DNA of 64,000 bases from Sclerodactyla briareus (lineage: Eukaryota > Echinodermata > Holothuroidea > Dendrochirotida > Sclerodactylidae). Where the stretch lies: contig JAODTK010000788.1 in NCBI GenBank assembly GCA_026419785.1, positions 62,001 to 126,000 on the forward strand. The letters run 5' to 3'. The notes beneath the pieces were generated by a model. It was not told the DNA's origin. It saw only the letters and a program-made list of their open reading frames with translations, and did not search any database. This document shows, one piece after another, positions 46,840 to 58,769 of this stretch. Made by a program: the position numbers and the translations under genes. Numbering within the stretch: the first letter of the stretch is position 1; every line of letters begins with the position of its first letter.

Positions 46840-47460
46840 TAATGGATCACCAAGCTTCCAAAACGTACAATCTGACACCATAACCAGTGAACTCGCCCAT
46901 ACCGCAGCCTCTTTTATGAGAAATTTTTTATCACAGCCCCCACATGGGCAGCATCTGGAAAATAGTCGCAATTTTGGAATTCCATGGCTAGTCGGGTGGA
47001 TTTTAAATTACAGAAACCATCATGTTTTCGATGGGCAAGCGCTTGATGAAACAAGCCTTCAAGTTGGTATTAAAGTTGTTATATTATGTGAGTTGTGAAT
47101 TTGTTTTTGCCGTTGTTATTTCATAAAACGTTCAGAACTGTTTGAAAAAATATTAATTTAATACCTTTGGGAACGGAGACTAATGGATTCCCCAAGCTCC
47201 AAAACTATAATTTGATACAAAACCAGTGAAATCGCCCATACCGCAACTGATCCTTTATGAGAAATTTGGTTTCCACAGCAACAACATGGCCGCCATCTTG
47301 GAAAATGGCAGCCATTTTGGAATTCAAGGGGCTAGCGGACTGGTGGAATTTTAAAAGTATGCTTTGGAGTCACCATGCAATGTTGATGCTTGTATCACCA
47401 AATGCACGATTTTGTGTTATTCTGCTCACTAAAAACATAGTAACCAGTCAACCAAGAAAG
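46840..47460 (+). repeat. Two-copy repeat, about 336 bp apart
   Basis: A segment starting CTAATGGATCACCAAGCTTCCAAAAC (near 46839) and running through ACCAGTGAA, CGCCCATACCGCA, TTTATGAGAAATTT, and GGAATTCCATGGCTAG recurs from about 47178 as CTAATGGATTCCCCAAGCTCC. It includes AAAATGGCAGCCATTTTGGAA, a near-palindrome, in the second copy. Confidence 0.8.
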
Positions 47461-47702
47461 TGAACCTTCCCTATCAGGGCGCTCAGTAGCTTAGGTATGG
47501 TAAGTATAAGAGCTATAGATTTCAAGTTAGTCCAATGATTCAAAAAAAAAAAGAATAATACATGCATAGTCTCCTTCTCCAATCGATCTGGTGAATAGGA
47601 AATGAGCCCACGAACAGAGTTGTTTCTGGAATTACGATAGTACGTTTTCGTTATTTCCATTATCAACATTCGGACCACCATTCCGTCCTTATCGGTGTGT
47701 TA

Positions 47703-48063
47703 TCGTAGATTACTACCATCATACGTATACTTCAGCTCCTCGGTGGTATGGGAGAATATATTTTTTCTGTGTGGATCGAACACAGCTCCTTCCTCATCAT
47801 ACGTTTGACAGATCACAATTTCTGGCTCTCGAGGAGGCTCGATTTTCGCCAGTGGTAAATCGGAGCGAGGACTTGAGGAATTGTCGGGTAACTGCCAATT
47901 CCAGACGTTTGGCGAATTGAAAACGTTATGCGTATTCATTTGGGATAGAGACTTGGAAATAGTTATTTGGTACTTTTCCGTGAGGAGTAATGAGTCAGTG
48001 AACCAGAGATGGAGAGCCAAGTGAACAAGCGAGGTAGGGGGTCTTCCTGTTCTTGATTGCAGT
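47703..48063 (-). CDS. Candidate terminal exon of a minus-strand gene
   Basis: On the minus strand an acceptor GTTCTTCTAG opens about 120 codons to a stop at 47700-47702. It reads LQSRTGRPPTSLVHLALHLW, then TEKYQITISKSLSQMNTHN, SSPRSDLPLAKIEPPREPEI, and ends EELKYTYDGSNLR. The serine/proline/glutamate-rich, tyrosine-containing end is like a cytoplasmic tail. No family is recognised. The length is not exceptional for chance, so the call rests on the splice site and composition. Confidence 0.3.
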
Positions 48064-49122
48064 CTAGAAGAACTCTAAATGGGTGAATCTCATGAATAAA
48101 AACCTAAATTGCAGATGATCGTAATTAATGATACGAAACGATATTATTAGCGAATTCAGGGTAGTTTCTGGATGGATTGAACGATTACGTGACTTTATCC
48201 CGGACGTGGCGGCGACACGTCTTGGAGAGACAGATACGTAATCCAATGTGAATTTGTATGTTTGGACCATCGGTCAGTGGTGGGTGTAGTGAATAGATGC
48301 TCCCAAGTGAGTGAAACTCATTGAAGGGGGCTCTAGGAGCAAGCCAAGGGAGGCTCATATTGAATAGGCTATAGTATCATGCGAATCAAGGGGCCGTTGG
48401 GCTTGTGAACAGAAACGTCCCTATGGCAGTCGAGCACTAGCTTCCCCGGGTACGGAGCCGGGGGTTCCAACATCGAAGGGCTGGCAGGTCTATGGTGGAC
48501 ATACTGGGAAAGCGAACGTACAGTGCGAGCCATCCAATCTCTAATTATGGTTAGGGTCTTGTCTTAGGGGAAATAGGCGTGAATTGGGGAATTGTGGATC
48601 ATTCTTCTGTTTCACCAAGGAGGGTGCACCATAGTTCAAAAGAATGTAAAACAGTGCTCAGATATAGTAGTTATCAGCAAAGACACTTGACATTGAAAGG
48701 TCCCCAATGCCTCAGAAAGGTATTACGATGGAAGTTATTAATCTATTAAAATATGTATTTAAAAATCTGTTCTATACAATAATGTGAATTCTCCTAAAAC
48801 ATCCATCGCTCCCCAAACTTGGGTATCGAATAGTTATTTTGTGTATTGGTCATTGATATTTTACGCACGATGAGTGATGAAGCCAACTTGAACTTAAGAA
48901 TTAAAAGAGAGAAGCTAATCAATTTCTTCGTCTTGCAACGGATTGCAAAAGGATTTAGTCCAATGCCAAAGGTTGTCTCGTTCGTAATACTCTCCGTTTT
49001 GTAATCATTTGAAACATGGTGCTGTTTCGTGGGTATACCACACACGTGATATGTGTTTCCTACTAAACCTCTAGAATCGTAGTGCGTCCGGGTTGCAACA
49101 GAAAGACGTGTTAGGTGCTCAG
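48064..49122. other. No gene recognised
   Basis: An open minus-strand stretch at 48100-48270 (YKFTLDYVSVSPRR) could be an upstream exon of the 47703 candidate, but splice signals are weak. The rest shows nothing named. Confidence 0.3.
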
Positions 49123-50640
49123 ATCAGGCGCTGGCAATAGGGGCAAGGGGGGGGGGCAATTGCCCCCCCCCCAAACATTTCCCAAATTTTTTCCCAGATT
49201 GTAGGGATGAAGGCACATTACCACTCCATTCAATTACACGGGCTGATTCATTTGGTCCGTTCATATTCTGAAAAACAATCCCTCAACTTCCCATGAATCG
49301 AAATATTGACGGTTCCAGGCACTAAACACTCAATTAGGGGGATTTAAAGCCCTTAACCATTTACACAAGTTTTTTTGGGGGGATAACCTACGAGGGCCCA
49401 CGAAAAAGCACATTGTGGAAGGAAAGGTCCGAGGGCTAATAGTAACTTTATTTTTTCCGTGTACAGTAACTAATTAAAATTCGAACTCGTCTAACATCGC
49501 TCTTCTTCCTCTCAATCGCTATGGCGTTTGCGCGTTCGCGCCGTTACCAAGCAAATTTGGTGGAGGTACACAAATGGTATCCTCTAACGCAGAGAACTGC
49601 TATAGAGTTGAACAATTCTACCTCCTGTCGGACACGGTCAAACAACGTACAGAAGAACGGGTTTCCGAGAACGTCAATGACTTTGAATGTGTGTTCCAGA
49701 CAGCGATGGGCATCCAATCACCCGCGGAGACCATTGGGGATACAGAAGAGGCCTTGAGGAACGCGTGTGATCGTCTGACTTACCATTACCCGCAGATCAA
49801 AGAAAACAGAAAGAAAAACACTCTTTTTCCAAAGGCAAATTTACTGACGAACATGACTAGAACAAAAAGCACTACAAACGCCCGAAGGAATCCCCTAACA
49901 AATGAGGCAGTAACTGAACAAATCCGAACTGACAGAAGGCGACGATATGTTCCCTTACCTTGCACATCCTCTACGGATTTATTGGACACTTCCTAATCTT
50001 CGCATGACCGCAGAGAGATCGTTGTCTGTGTTAAGGAAGACTGAAAACCACCTGAGAAATTGCGATGGGTCAGACTCGACGGTCGTCCTTAGCTGATGGC
50101 AAGGGAAAAAGATTTCAGGGGGACTTCTATGATATCATTGCTAAATTCAGCAGCAAAGTGCGATGCCGACCTCAAGCTAAAAAATGACTATGTTCTGGGG
50201 GTAGATGTCACAGGGGTAGGTATAGTGGGTTGTCAGTGATTCTGATAATTGAAAAAAAGGCTTACAAATTGTACTTGAATTTAAAGTGATGATCCACCTG
50301 CTCGGGTTTTTTATTCACGTTATGGGTATATTTGAACATTAGTCCGACCACCATGTAATTCGTTAAGCAAATCACGGAGTTCACAGACCGCACTGATATT
50401 ATGGGTTATTTGTAAACGTTCTAAAACACATTAATGAAAGTTAAAGCAGTAGCACCGTTTTGGCGTGCAATGAGGAGGTGAAATACAGTGAAAGAAACAC
50501 CATTGTGAAATCTAATCAAAGTTATTTTGAAGAAAATCTCAAAGGTGAGGGGGGACCCCTCCCCTTAGACCCCTCCCCCATATCGTAACATGACATTGCC
50601 CCCCCCCCAACCAAAAAATCCCTACAGCCGCAACTGCTAA
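49123..50640 (+). mobile_element. hAT-type DNA transposon remnant
   Basis: The left end reads CAGGCGCTGGCAATAGGGG with a G10-CAATTG-C10 palindrome (49147-49172). The right end, reverse-complemented, reads CAGTTGCGGCTGTAGGG followed by G-runs and GGGGCAATG, so the ends are imperfect inverted repeats. Between them lies a broken transposase. No clear 8-bp target duplication was found. The element is short for an autonomous hAT, so it is a deletion derivative or misassembled. Confidence 0.6.
49520..50180 (+). pseudogene. hAT transposase C-terminal part
   Basis: A 140-codon frame (49574-49996) includes ENCYRVEQFYLLSDTVKQR. In a second frame just after, LRIYWTLPNLRMTAERSLSV and LRKTENHLRN (about 49970-50065), then SLMAREKDFRGTSM, form the hAT dimerisation domain (the T-x-P-x(5,8)-AERSxSxLR pattern) typical of transposases annotated as zinc-finger MYM-like. 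The DNA-binding and most of the RNase H-like core are missing. Confidence 0.75.
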
Positions 50641-51300
50641 GTACGCACAGTAACCAGTCAATGAATCATACTGGGCCCTGTAAGAACGGAAGGGAGTTAC
50701 ATTGGAAAAGTTCCTGCACGTTCACAACTCTATACAAAAATACACACCGTGAAGTATTTCCGCAGACGAAGTCGCGAACGCAATAAAGGGAACCATTCGG
50801 CCTCATCATCTGCCCTATATTTACACGCGAGACCCATGCATGCTATATATTCCCCCAAAGATGTCTATCGAGAGAGAGCAAACACAGATAGAATGTTCGT
50901 CGCGCAAAGTATGAAGGTGACGCTCGAACAGACCTTCCAAATAATGAAAATAATGTAGTCGTCGAGTTACAGACCTCAAAGTAGCTATATCAGCGATCTC
51001 TATCTGTCTCATTGCCATACCAGCACTTTATTTTCTGTGGCGCCTTAGACAGGCTTCAGCGTGTTCCTTGATTTGATCCCATCCGTATCCGAATTTTAAG
51101 AAACCTTTCGAATTTGCAATTTGCTTCGACGTCTTCGACGACTTGACATAGTTGTTTCCTCAACAGATGTGGATGTTTACGAATTCGGACTTGGAACCTA
51201 TCCCAACATTGTTACACGTTAGGGTGAACGTGACCTACACAGAAAAGAAAACAATAAAGCTGTGTTTGCCATCATTGAGGGGACCATAACAATCTAAACC
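50641..51300. other. No firm gene
   Basis: After TTTCCTCAACAG near 51165, the + strand is open for 40 codons (SDLEPIPTLLHVRVNVTYTE), which could be a chance frame. Nothing else is recognised. Confidence 0.25.
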
Positions 51301-51309
51301 TACATCCAG

Positions 51310-52150
51310 CCAGAATTGTTGGCACAAATCTTCCCGTAATACGTATCCTTGAGAGGGGACAGTCAATTTGGCCGGAGCACCTGTGGCAGACCCTCTCCCC
51401 CGTTTCAATGTTGGGGAAATGTTCTTAGGGTAGAATGACACTAATGACATTCAACATTGAATCGGAGGAGCGGGTCGGTTTGGCAGTACGTGCAGTTTTT
51501 GTTCAACTACTTTTGGCAGGAATCATCCCCGCCAAAATTTTTGGCACAAATCTTCCCGTAATACCATATTTTGAGATGGGACAGTCAATTTGGCCGGAGA
51601 CCATGTGGCAGACCCTTTTCTCCCTCTTTTTCCCTCCTTCCTCTTTCCGTCCGTTTTCATGTTTGGAAAATGTTTTAGGATAATGACACTAATGACATTC
51701 AACATTGAATCGTGGGCGCGGGGGTTTGGCAGTACGTGCAGTTTGTTCCAACTACTTTTGGAGGGGATTGTCAATCTCGCCAAAATTGTTGGCACAAATC
51801 TTCCCGTAATACCATATTTTGAGATGGGACAGTCAATTTGGCCGGAGACCATGTGGCAGACCCTTTTCCTCCTTCCCTCTCCGTCCCCCCCCTTTCAAAT
51901 GTTGGGGAAAAATTTTTCTTAGGGATAAAAGGACAAACCTAATGACATCAACATTGAATAGGGAGCGCGGGGGTTGGGCAGTACGTGCAGTTTTGTTCCA
52001 CTACTTTTGGCGGGGATTCAATCCTCGCCAAAATTGTTTGGGCACAAATCTTCCCGTAATACCATATTTTGAGATGGGACAGTCAATTTTGCCAGAGACC
52101 ATGTGACAGACCCCCCCCCCCCCGTTTCAATGTTGGGGAAATGTTCTTAG
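51310..52150 (+). repeat. Tandem repeat, about 225-250-bp unit, 4 copies
   Basis: Units begin near 51310, 51533, 51782 and 52032 with AAAATTGTTGGCACAAATCTTCCCGTAAT and continue TTTTGAGATGGGACAGTCAATTT, GGCCGGAGACCATGTGGCAGACCC, TTTCAATGTTGGGGAAATGTTCTTAGG, and GGCAGTACGTGCAGTTTTGTTC. The last unit is cut short after its TTCTTAGGATAG. The frames running across it in both directions are repeat products. Confidence 0.92.
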
Positions 52151-54310
52151 GATAGATGATTTCGACAGCTCCAAATGCAGGATGCAGACATGAACGAGAT
52201 GAAGTGGATGCACAAAACTGTCAACACTAACCAAAGTGGTAATGAAGTAGGAGATCCAATGAAACTATCCTCCCATTGATTATGACCTAATATAACATCG
52301 GGCTATGGTGGGAAGTGCAGTTGCTGTTCATCGACATTGTACAGTAATGAAGTATCAAGCTGGTGATAATGACTCCCTTGAATACTCCCACATGTATTAT
52401 TTTCTTCTCATCAGGCATACGTCACCTTTTCCCGCTATTCTATTTGAGTATCAGTAACACAAGAGACGCAAGGGAAAAGACTTCTGATTTATAAATCAAA
52501 AACAATAATCTTCTCAGTGTCCGCTTTTATAAAATAATTTTGTTGAAGGCTTGTTGGTCTAACTCATATTCTAGCGCTTAGCGTATATTAATTCCCCGAT
52601 TGACTCAGAGTTATTTTCCCACAGCAGCCGCATATTAATCTGGATATTGACAGATTCTTCCCTCATTGTGGAACATTTATGCCGCTACGTTTGAGTCTGT
52701 AATCGAGTGATTGACGCGATCTCCTGGAAAATCAATCCTCCTCGAAAGACTCGAAGATTTTACTGGGGATGTGCTCATCTTATACTACCATATTTCCATC
52801 TCAAGATTGATGATGAAATCTTCTGTCGTCACGACGGGTGAGTAGGCAGACACCAAGTCACTTACCTATGATGGTCCTGTGAGAATCAAAAATCATCGTA
52901 CATACATGGCGGATCACAAACGCAGCAAAAAAGGAGTGGCAGATCTTCGTTAGGCTTTTTCCGCTTAAATGGTCTTTGTGTCTGGCGGGCGTGATCTATA
53001 ATAATAATATAAGGCAGAAATCCCTCAGAGTTATGACGAATAGCTCTTTTTTTTACTACTCACTCTAAGAGAGCAGCATAACTTTTGCCCCCCTATAGTA
53101 ATGAATTTTTTACATCATATTGCTTTATTATGCAGAACGCTCGCGTATTTCGGCGTAAAAATGGAAGTTGGCTGTGATACGTAGAGCTAGTGACGCTATA
53201 TTTGGTGCCCAGCAATATATTAGAACAATAATTATCTCAACTGTACAATAGTATCTAAACTGATCGGACGATTCTCAAACGACATGTGGTGACGAATATG
53301 AAATGCCCTCCGGCTTTGTTACGGTCCACACGCTTTAAAATTGATCAAATGTCCACAAGCAAATGAACTTTGCTGTATCCCTCGGCCTGCGTTCAGATGA
53401 TGAAGAATTGATTGTTCTCCAGTCAGTATGTTTCTTTTTGTCACTTTTTTTTAGATGAGGACATGTACTGTAAATTGCTAATACTACTCCATTCCTCAAC
53501 TTTACATTTACAGTGGTCCCTCCGTCGACAACGCCATGTTAATTGTCAGTGAGTGACATTCAATTACTTCCCTGTTATGTGGCAGTGTGGTGACATATAT
53601 TGACAAATGAATTAGAGAAGGGTTCCCATGGCTTTGTAACGGTACCACTTTTGAAATATAAATTTCTATATTATACGAGGAAATGCATTTCATCGCTTCT
53701 TGTTTGAAATGTTTCAATGTGTCGACTGTTGAAACTGAGGTAGTGTTGATTTGAAACATCTTGGTGTCTCTCCAACGATCGGGCATATTTGACAGTTCTC
53801 ACATGGCCTCTGGCCCCCGATTAGATTGGTAGGTAAATTCAACTATCGAGCCTTTCAGATGGAGACATGTACAAGTGATGAAGATCAGCCTAGTTGGTTT
53901 CTCTCGCACATTCCAATACCTTCCAATACCTCTTATTTGGTGACCAGAGACAGTTGGAGGACTTCTGCGGATGAATTTCTCATCCTAAACAGATGAATGT
54001 TCCGAAGATCTAAAAATGTGTTAACTTACATTAACTTCGTCGACAATATGTTCCTTGAATGCTATCGCCGAATAAAAAAAACAGAGGTCTTTCCTCTGAA
54101 CTAATAGCTCGAGCGTACACTCGGCATGGTATAGGGACATGCTGTGATTGGTATAGCTTACGTTGCACTTCAAATGGTAATGGAATTTATGAAGCCAGTA
54201 TGTGGGGCCAGGGGCTGTTGAGATTTTGCAGGATATCGACTATCAGGATAGGATTGATAATCTGTAGATTTTATTACCCTCAAGCACACACAAACACACA
54301 CTAAATATAC
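52151..54310. other. No gene recognised
   Basis: The minus strand is open at 53508-53786 (MPDRWRDTKMFQINTTS, then KHFKQEAMKCISSYNI), which could be an exon, but no supporting splice site pair was found. No repeat array was seen. Confidence 0.3.
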
Positions 54311-54789
54311 TGTAAAACAACAATGTACGTAATGATGGCTGGATCTCGAATGAGATTGCCAAAAATAAGCGATTTGAGCTAGAAAAAAGTGTAAGTAAAC
54401 AGCCGAATATTTCGGATGCAGAGCTTTCGGACAATATTAGTCCTTCGCAGTTCAGTGACCCACAGGAAGTGATAACTCGAGTGAAGATGGCATGAGACTT
54501 TATCGGCCCGAAACAATGGTGGGGTGCGGCTTTAGTGTCCGCTGGTTTGACAGGGGATATTCCTTACGGAAGAATTATATGGGGAAGGCCCAATTGCGCT
54601 ACGGGTGGACAGGAGATAATCGCGTACGAGGGATTTATTAGGGGGGGGGGGGGAAGGCCAGTTTGCGCCTCAGTGATGGACAGGATGATAATCGTTAACA
54701 GGATTATACTAATGAAGGCACAATTGCGTCTTAGTGATTGACAGTAGCCAAAATAGGGAGGGGTGCGAGTGGTTGCTTCATTTACATCA

Positions 54790-55070
54790 TTTCTTGGTGA
54801 TGTAGGTCGTTTACGAATGTTCAGACCCAACTGGGTAGTCGTTTCAGGTTCAATTCCCAGTAATTTTCTTTCGCTTTGCGGGATTTGATGTACCAGTGGG
54901 TCATGGTCGATCTGCAATCACTCTCAGGTTTTCAAATGGAGTGTCCGACCATGGGGAAGGAAAATGCTTAGCAACCGGCTGCTCCATTTGTGCGTCTGGA
55001 TGCTGACCGGTGTTGGGTAATTCGCTCTCAGCGGTGTTTTTTGGTTTTCCCGATGTACTGAACTCGCCGA
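54790..55070 (-). pseudogene. GIY-YIG endonuclease part of the Penelope-like element
   Basis: On the minus strand: VQYIGKTKKH (the second half of the GIY-YIG motif, near 55036-55065), then ERITQHRSASRR with the conserved arginine helix, then a GHSI segment and further on KENYWELNLKRLPSWV, the end of the domain. This enzyme nicks target DNA to prime copying. Frame shifts and stops separate the pieces. Confidence 0.7.
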
Positions 55071-55279
55071 GGTTACAGTAAATTAGTTATAGACCAGTTC
55101 TTCGAGAGCATCAATATCTGTTGAATTGGAAATATGCGGGATGGTCTGGAGCTGTTTGAAACAAGTGTGCGATCGACAAGTTTACAAGTTTTGTAGTTAG
55201 ATGAGCAGGGCTGGCTGCCGACGTGTCTGTTACGGATGGCTTGCGCCACGTAGATTCCGGAAAGAGTTCTGCTGTAGGG

Positions 55280-56060
55280 CCACAACTGGGGGTTACGGGA
55301 ACACGGATTTTACTTTTTTTACTTTGGAGGATTGGCACAGGTTGTGGATAAGAGTGGATAATGGTGGGAGGGCAGGAGGGTATTCAGAGCACAAGTGGTA
55401 CTTTCTGGAGTTGGTGACGAGTGTGTACGTCAGAGTTTTCAATTCGCGGAGTTTCTTTTAGCCTTTTCAATGGCCTCCATCAACGGAACTCCGGGAAAAA
55501 TGCCTCTTTTGTAGATGTTTTGAAGTTCGTTGGAGACGAGAACTCGAAATTCATTCATCTGAAGAGCAAATGCGTTTCAGTCGAAGAGATTGAATGTAGG
55601 AATGTTCCTCCTTGCAGTGGGGTGGGTTGACAACTGCTGGAGTAGGAAATTGGGTTTGTCCGTTGGTTTTGTGAACAAGTTCTGAGTGACCCGTTTTTCA
55701 ACGTCACTGTGGTGTCAAGGACGTGGACTGCGTTTTTTAAAAATTCTGCAGTGTATTTGATAGATGGGTGGACTTGTGTTGAGTTGTTCGATGAACGAGC
55801 GGGTAATATCTTCCCGTGGGGTCATATCATGATGTCATCAATAAAACGGAGCAACAAAAGTGACCATAGGGCCTGTTCAGAAAGGAATTATATTCAAAGT
55901 TTCCCCATGACGAGGTTGGCAAACGAAGGGGGGGGGGGGGTGGGGGGGGGCCACTTTAGTGCCCAATGCTGTGCCGTGGAAAACTGCAGGTTAATGTTGA
56001 GCACCAAACACAAAAATTGTGCAGGTTGGGATTGAGGAGCATTAGTACGCAAGATAGGCC
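55280..56060 (-). pseudogene. Reverse transcriptase of the Penelope-like element
   Basis: On the minus strand: HGTALGTKVAP (near 55980), SFANLVMGKLE, then LLRFIDDIMI with the catalytic DD pair at about 55833-55848, then HPSIKYTAEF, VHVLDTTVTLKNGSL, and further down YPPALPPLSTLIHNL and FRNLRGASHP. The order matches palm and thumb motifs of Penelope-like reverse transcriptases. The upstream fingers end at the AT tract near 56075. Confidence 0.82.
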
Positions 56061-56077
56061 TTTGTGAGGATTGTGAT

Positions 56078-56450
56078 TATAATAATATATATATCTATAT
56101 ATTATATATATATATATATATATAGATATATATTAGATAGATAAATATATATATATATAAGATTATATATATAGATCTATATATTAATAACTATATATAT
56201 ATATATATTAATAATTATATATATATATAGATACATATTATACATCACTTCTTGTGGGTTCCTGCACGACGAAGACTAGTATGGTCCGACAGCTCTGCTC
56301 CAAAACATATCGGCTGTTTTACTCACATTTTTCCTAGCTCAATCGCTATTTCGCATCTCATTCGAGATCCAGCCGATCATTTAAGTAGCATTGTTGTTTT
56401 ACAGTTTTGCCCTTGTCTATATATATATATATATATCAATTATATATAAT

Positions 56451-56482
<32 letters not shown>

Positions 56483-56530
56483 CATAATTCTATATAGATA
56501 TATATATATATATATATATAGTATATATAT
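56078..56530. repeat. (TA)n-rich tracts
   Basis: Two long imperfect TATATA tracts (about 56078-56240 and 56418-56530) flank the inverted copy of the Penelope flank. Breaks of the form TATAGATA and TAATAATTA recur. Confidence 0.95.
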
Positions 56531-56787
56531 ACTTCAGTAATTCCTTGAAAAATGCTTATGATAAGGTTGATGAAAATAAAGAACTATATCGAATCCCTGC
56601 TATAGGGGTGTGTGTGACATTCTAATTGGACTTGTTCAAGTCCCCTGCATTTATTTGACGGGGGAAAATGGCGGCGCCAAACTTTTAGTTTAAATGCAAC
56701 TAAAATTGGGAGCGGAACAATATTAGAATCATTTTTTTGGCAAAATGTTTATACACTGCTGTTCTAGATGGAGTCGATAACTTGCAG

Positions 56788-56904
56788 GGTTCTCCTCCTT
56801 TAATGCTCGAGACCCTCGACCAACTGATGCCTTCAAGTTCGGAGATGTTATGTCATGGTGCAAAGAAGATGAGACACCTGCTGCCAGAAATTTCTTTAAT
56901 ACGG
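56788..56904 (+). CDS. Weak candidate exon, phase 1-1
   Basis: Between ACTTGCAG and ACGG|GTGAAT a 117-bp stretch with phase 1 at both ends reads FSSFNARDPRPTDAFKFGDV, then MSWCKEDETPAARNFFNTG. A second frame is also open through the same bases. The upstream pyrimidine tract is poor. The product is not recognised. Confidence 0.25.
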
Positions 56905-58680
56905 GTGAATAGTCTTAATAAATAAAAAATATTCGAATACCATCGCTGTTACATACGCTAGGAGGAGTTTGCGGACAGGCGGATGACACTTACAAATCTC
57001 GTGAGAAAACTTGTTAGTGTTATTACATCAAAATGGTATAAGTCGGTAGGTATACTCGAATCACCAAAACTGTGTTACATTGTGCCATGAAGACAAGGAA
57101 GTAGAAAGTGAAAGCAGAAATGAACCAAAATACAGTGCTCCTATGACAGACATGGCCACGGATTTCAGGGCGTACCCACGGGGTAAACACGAAAATGGGA
57201 GGAAAACACGAAACAAAAACTGTGTAGGATTCTTGCCATAGCGGACAGGCTAGTGGCTACTAAGCCAAACAAGAAAACGTATATTACCCCTATTAGATTA
57301 GATATTGTCAGTTTACTTTAAATTCCTCCTTAAATTGTCGCCATTTTGAATTTCAAATATCCTTTCCCTTTCTCTGCCCTCCCTGCCTTCTACTTAATGT
57401 TGTGGAGAACACATGACCTCCCCATTCACAAGGGAGTTTTCAATTCTGACAAAAGTTGGAAAATCACAAAAAGTATGCAAATTTGACTTCGGTGACTGCG
57501 ATTGGGGGGGGGGCAGGGGGTCAAAGCAACAAGCAGCGGAGTCAGCGTTTTCAAGTATAGCAAGTTATGCCAGTGTTGGTCTCGATTAGAGGTTTCCACG
57601 CTGACAATGTATTCTTCTCGAGCAGGGGCATATATAAATACGGCCCCTGCTGTCATTGTCCCGATGGTAAAAGATCTGTTCCTTGTCTAATTAACGTGAA
57701 AATATTAGTATTATTATTCATTTTATTTTAACAGAAATAGGTTTTGGAGAATCTAAAATGCTAAATTTCCACTGAGGCATCTAGAAAGGTTTTTCATCTA
57801 TTGTTGAAGCCCAACTCAGCTCAAACTCCAATTGTTTGCAATTTGTCGGAGACCTTGTCGTGGTGGGAGGGTTCTGCCTGCACCTACCTCCGGTATTTCA
57901 GGCTTTTCTTCCCAGTGAAACCTGTCAGGGGGACACTCCACCCCACCCGCTGCCATATACACTACTGGCGGTGCCTTTTAATTACCTTTAGATTGGCCTA
58001 CTTTGTTGAGAATGCCCATGAATGAATCATCAAGAGTTTTTTAGGTATACATGGCTACACTGAGAGCCTAATACACAAGTTAACATTGCAAGTTTATAGG
58101 TGAGTCCAGGACTTGACACTGGACCAGTGACAACACAAAACCACTGTTGATTATAGGACAACATTGTTGAAGGATATTATGCTCGTTTTACTCTACTACT
58201 ACTACTACTACTGCCGGCCCACGAGACATAATCAGTCTGTCCAGAAAATGGTGTGTATATTGAACAGGTGACAATTGGGAGTCATACCGGTGGTAATTTA
58301 CAGAATATCTACACACTTTTCACTTGGGTGGCATCTGAAGGTGCAGGTTTGTTCAAACTGGGTATCACATACCCATGCTTGAGGGATATATATATCGGGC
58401 CACTGGGCACAATTATGTCAATTTTTTTATCTTGACACAAGCATCTCAATTTGCTGAGTGGGCAGGTGGCCACACGCAATATTCACAGGTTCAAACGACA
58501 TGTAGGCTCCCACGCATAGCGAAAACTACATGCAGTTCGCCAGGACGAACAAAATTTTCCATTACAACATCCCTCTAAAAGGTTTTTGGGGGGGTTGCCA
58601 GATGTAAATGTCAACGTCAAGTTACAAGCATTCATTGTTTAAGGCCTGTCGTGACCTTTCCCACTTGTGCATTCCTTGAG
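56905..58680. other. No gene recognised; short (CTA)n run
   Basis: A run of about six CTA units lies near 58194-58212, and a G-run near 57505. No coding motif was seen. Confidence 0.4.
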
Positions 58681-58769
58681 ATAGCCCGTGATAGGAGTGT
58701 TGTATTACATCAGTCTGATTCCCTTTATGGTTTGTCTCAACAAGACGAATCCGGTCATCGCCAAAAAAT

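Larger units (their letters stand above)
54311..56530 (-). mobile_element. Penelope-like retroelement with inverted flanks
   Basis: On the minus strand, reverse transcriptase (about 56040-55600) precedes a GIY-YIG endonuclease (about 55060-54790), the layout of Penelope-like elements. The flank at 54311-54477 is repeated, in the opposite direction, at about 56250-56404 (shared words include TGTAAAACAACAATG, GGCTGGATCTCGAATGAGAT and CAGAGCTTTCGGAC). Such inverted partial copies are common for this class. Between 54510 and 54750 a unit of about 65 bp is repeated 3-4 times. All coding parts carry frame shifts. Confidence 0.8.
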
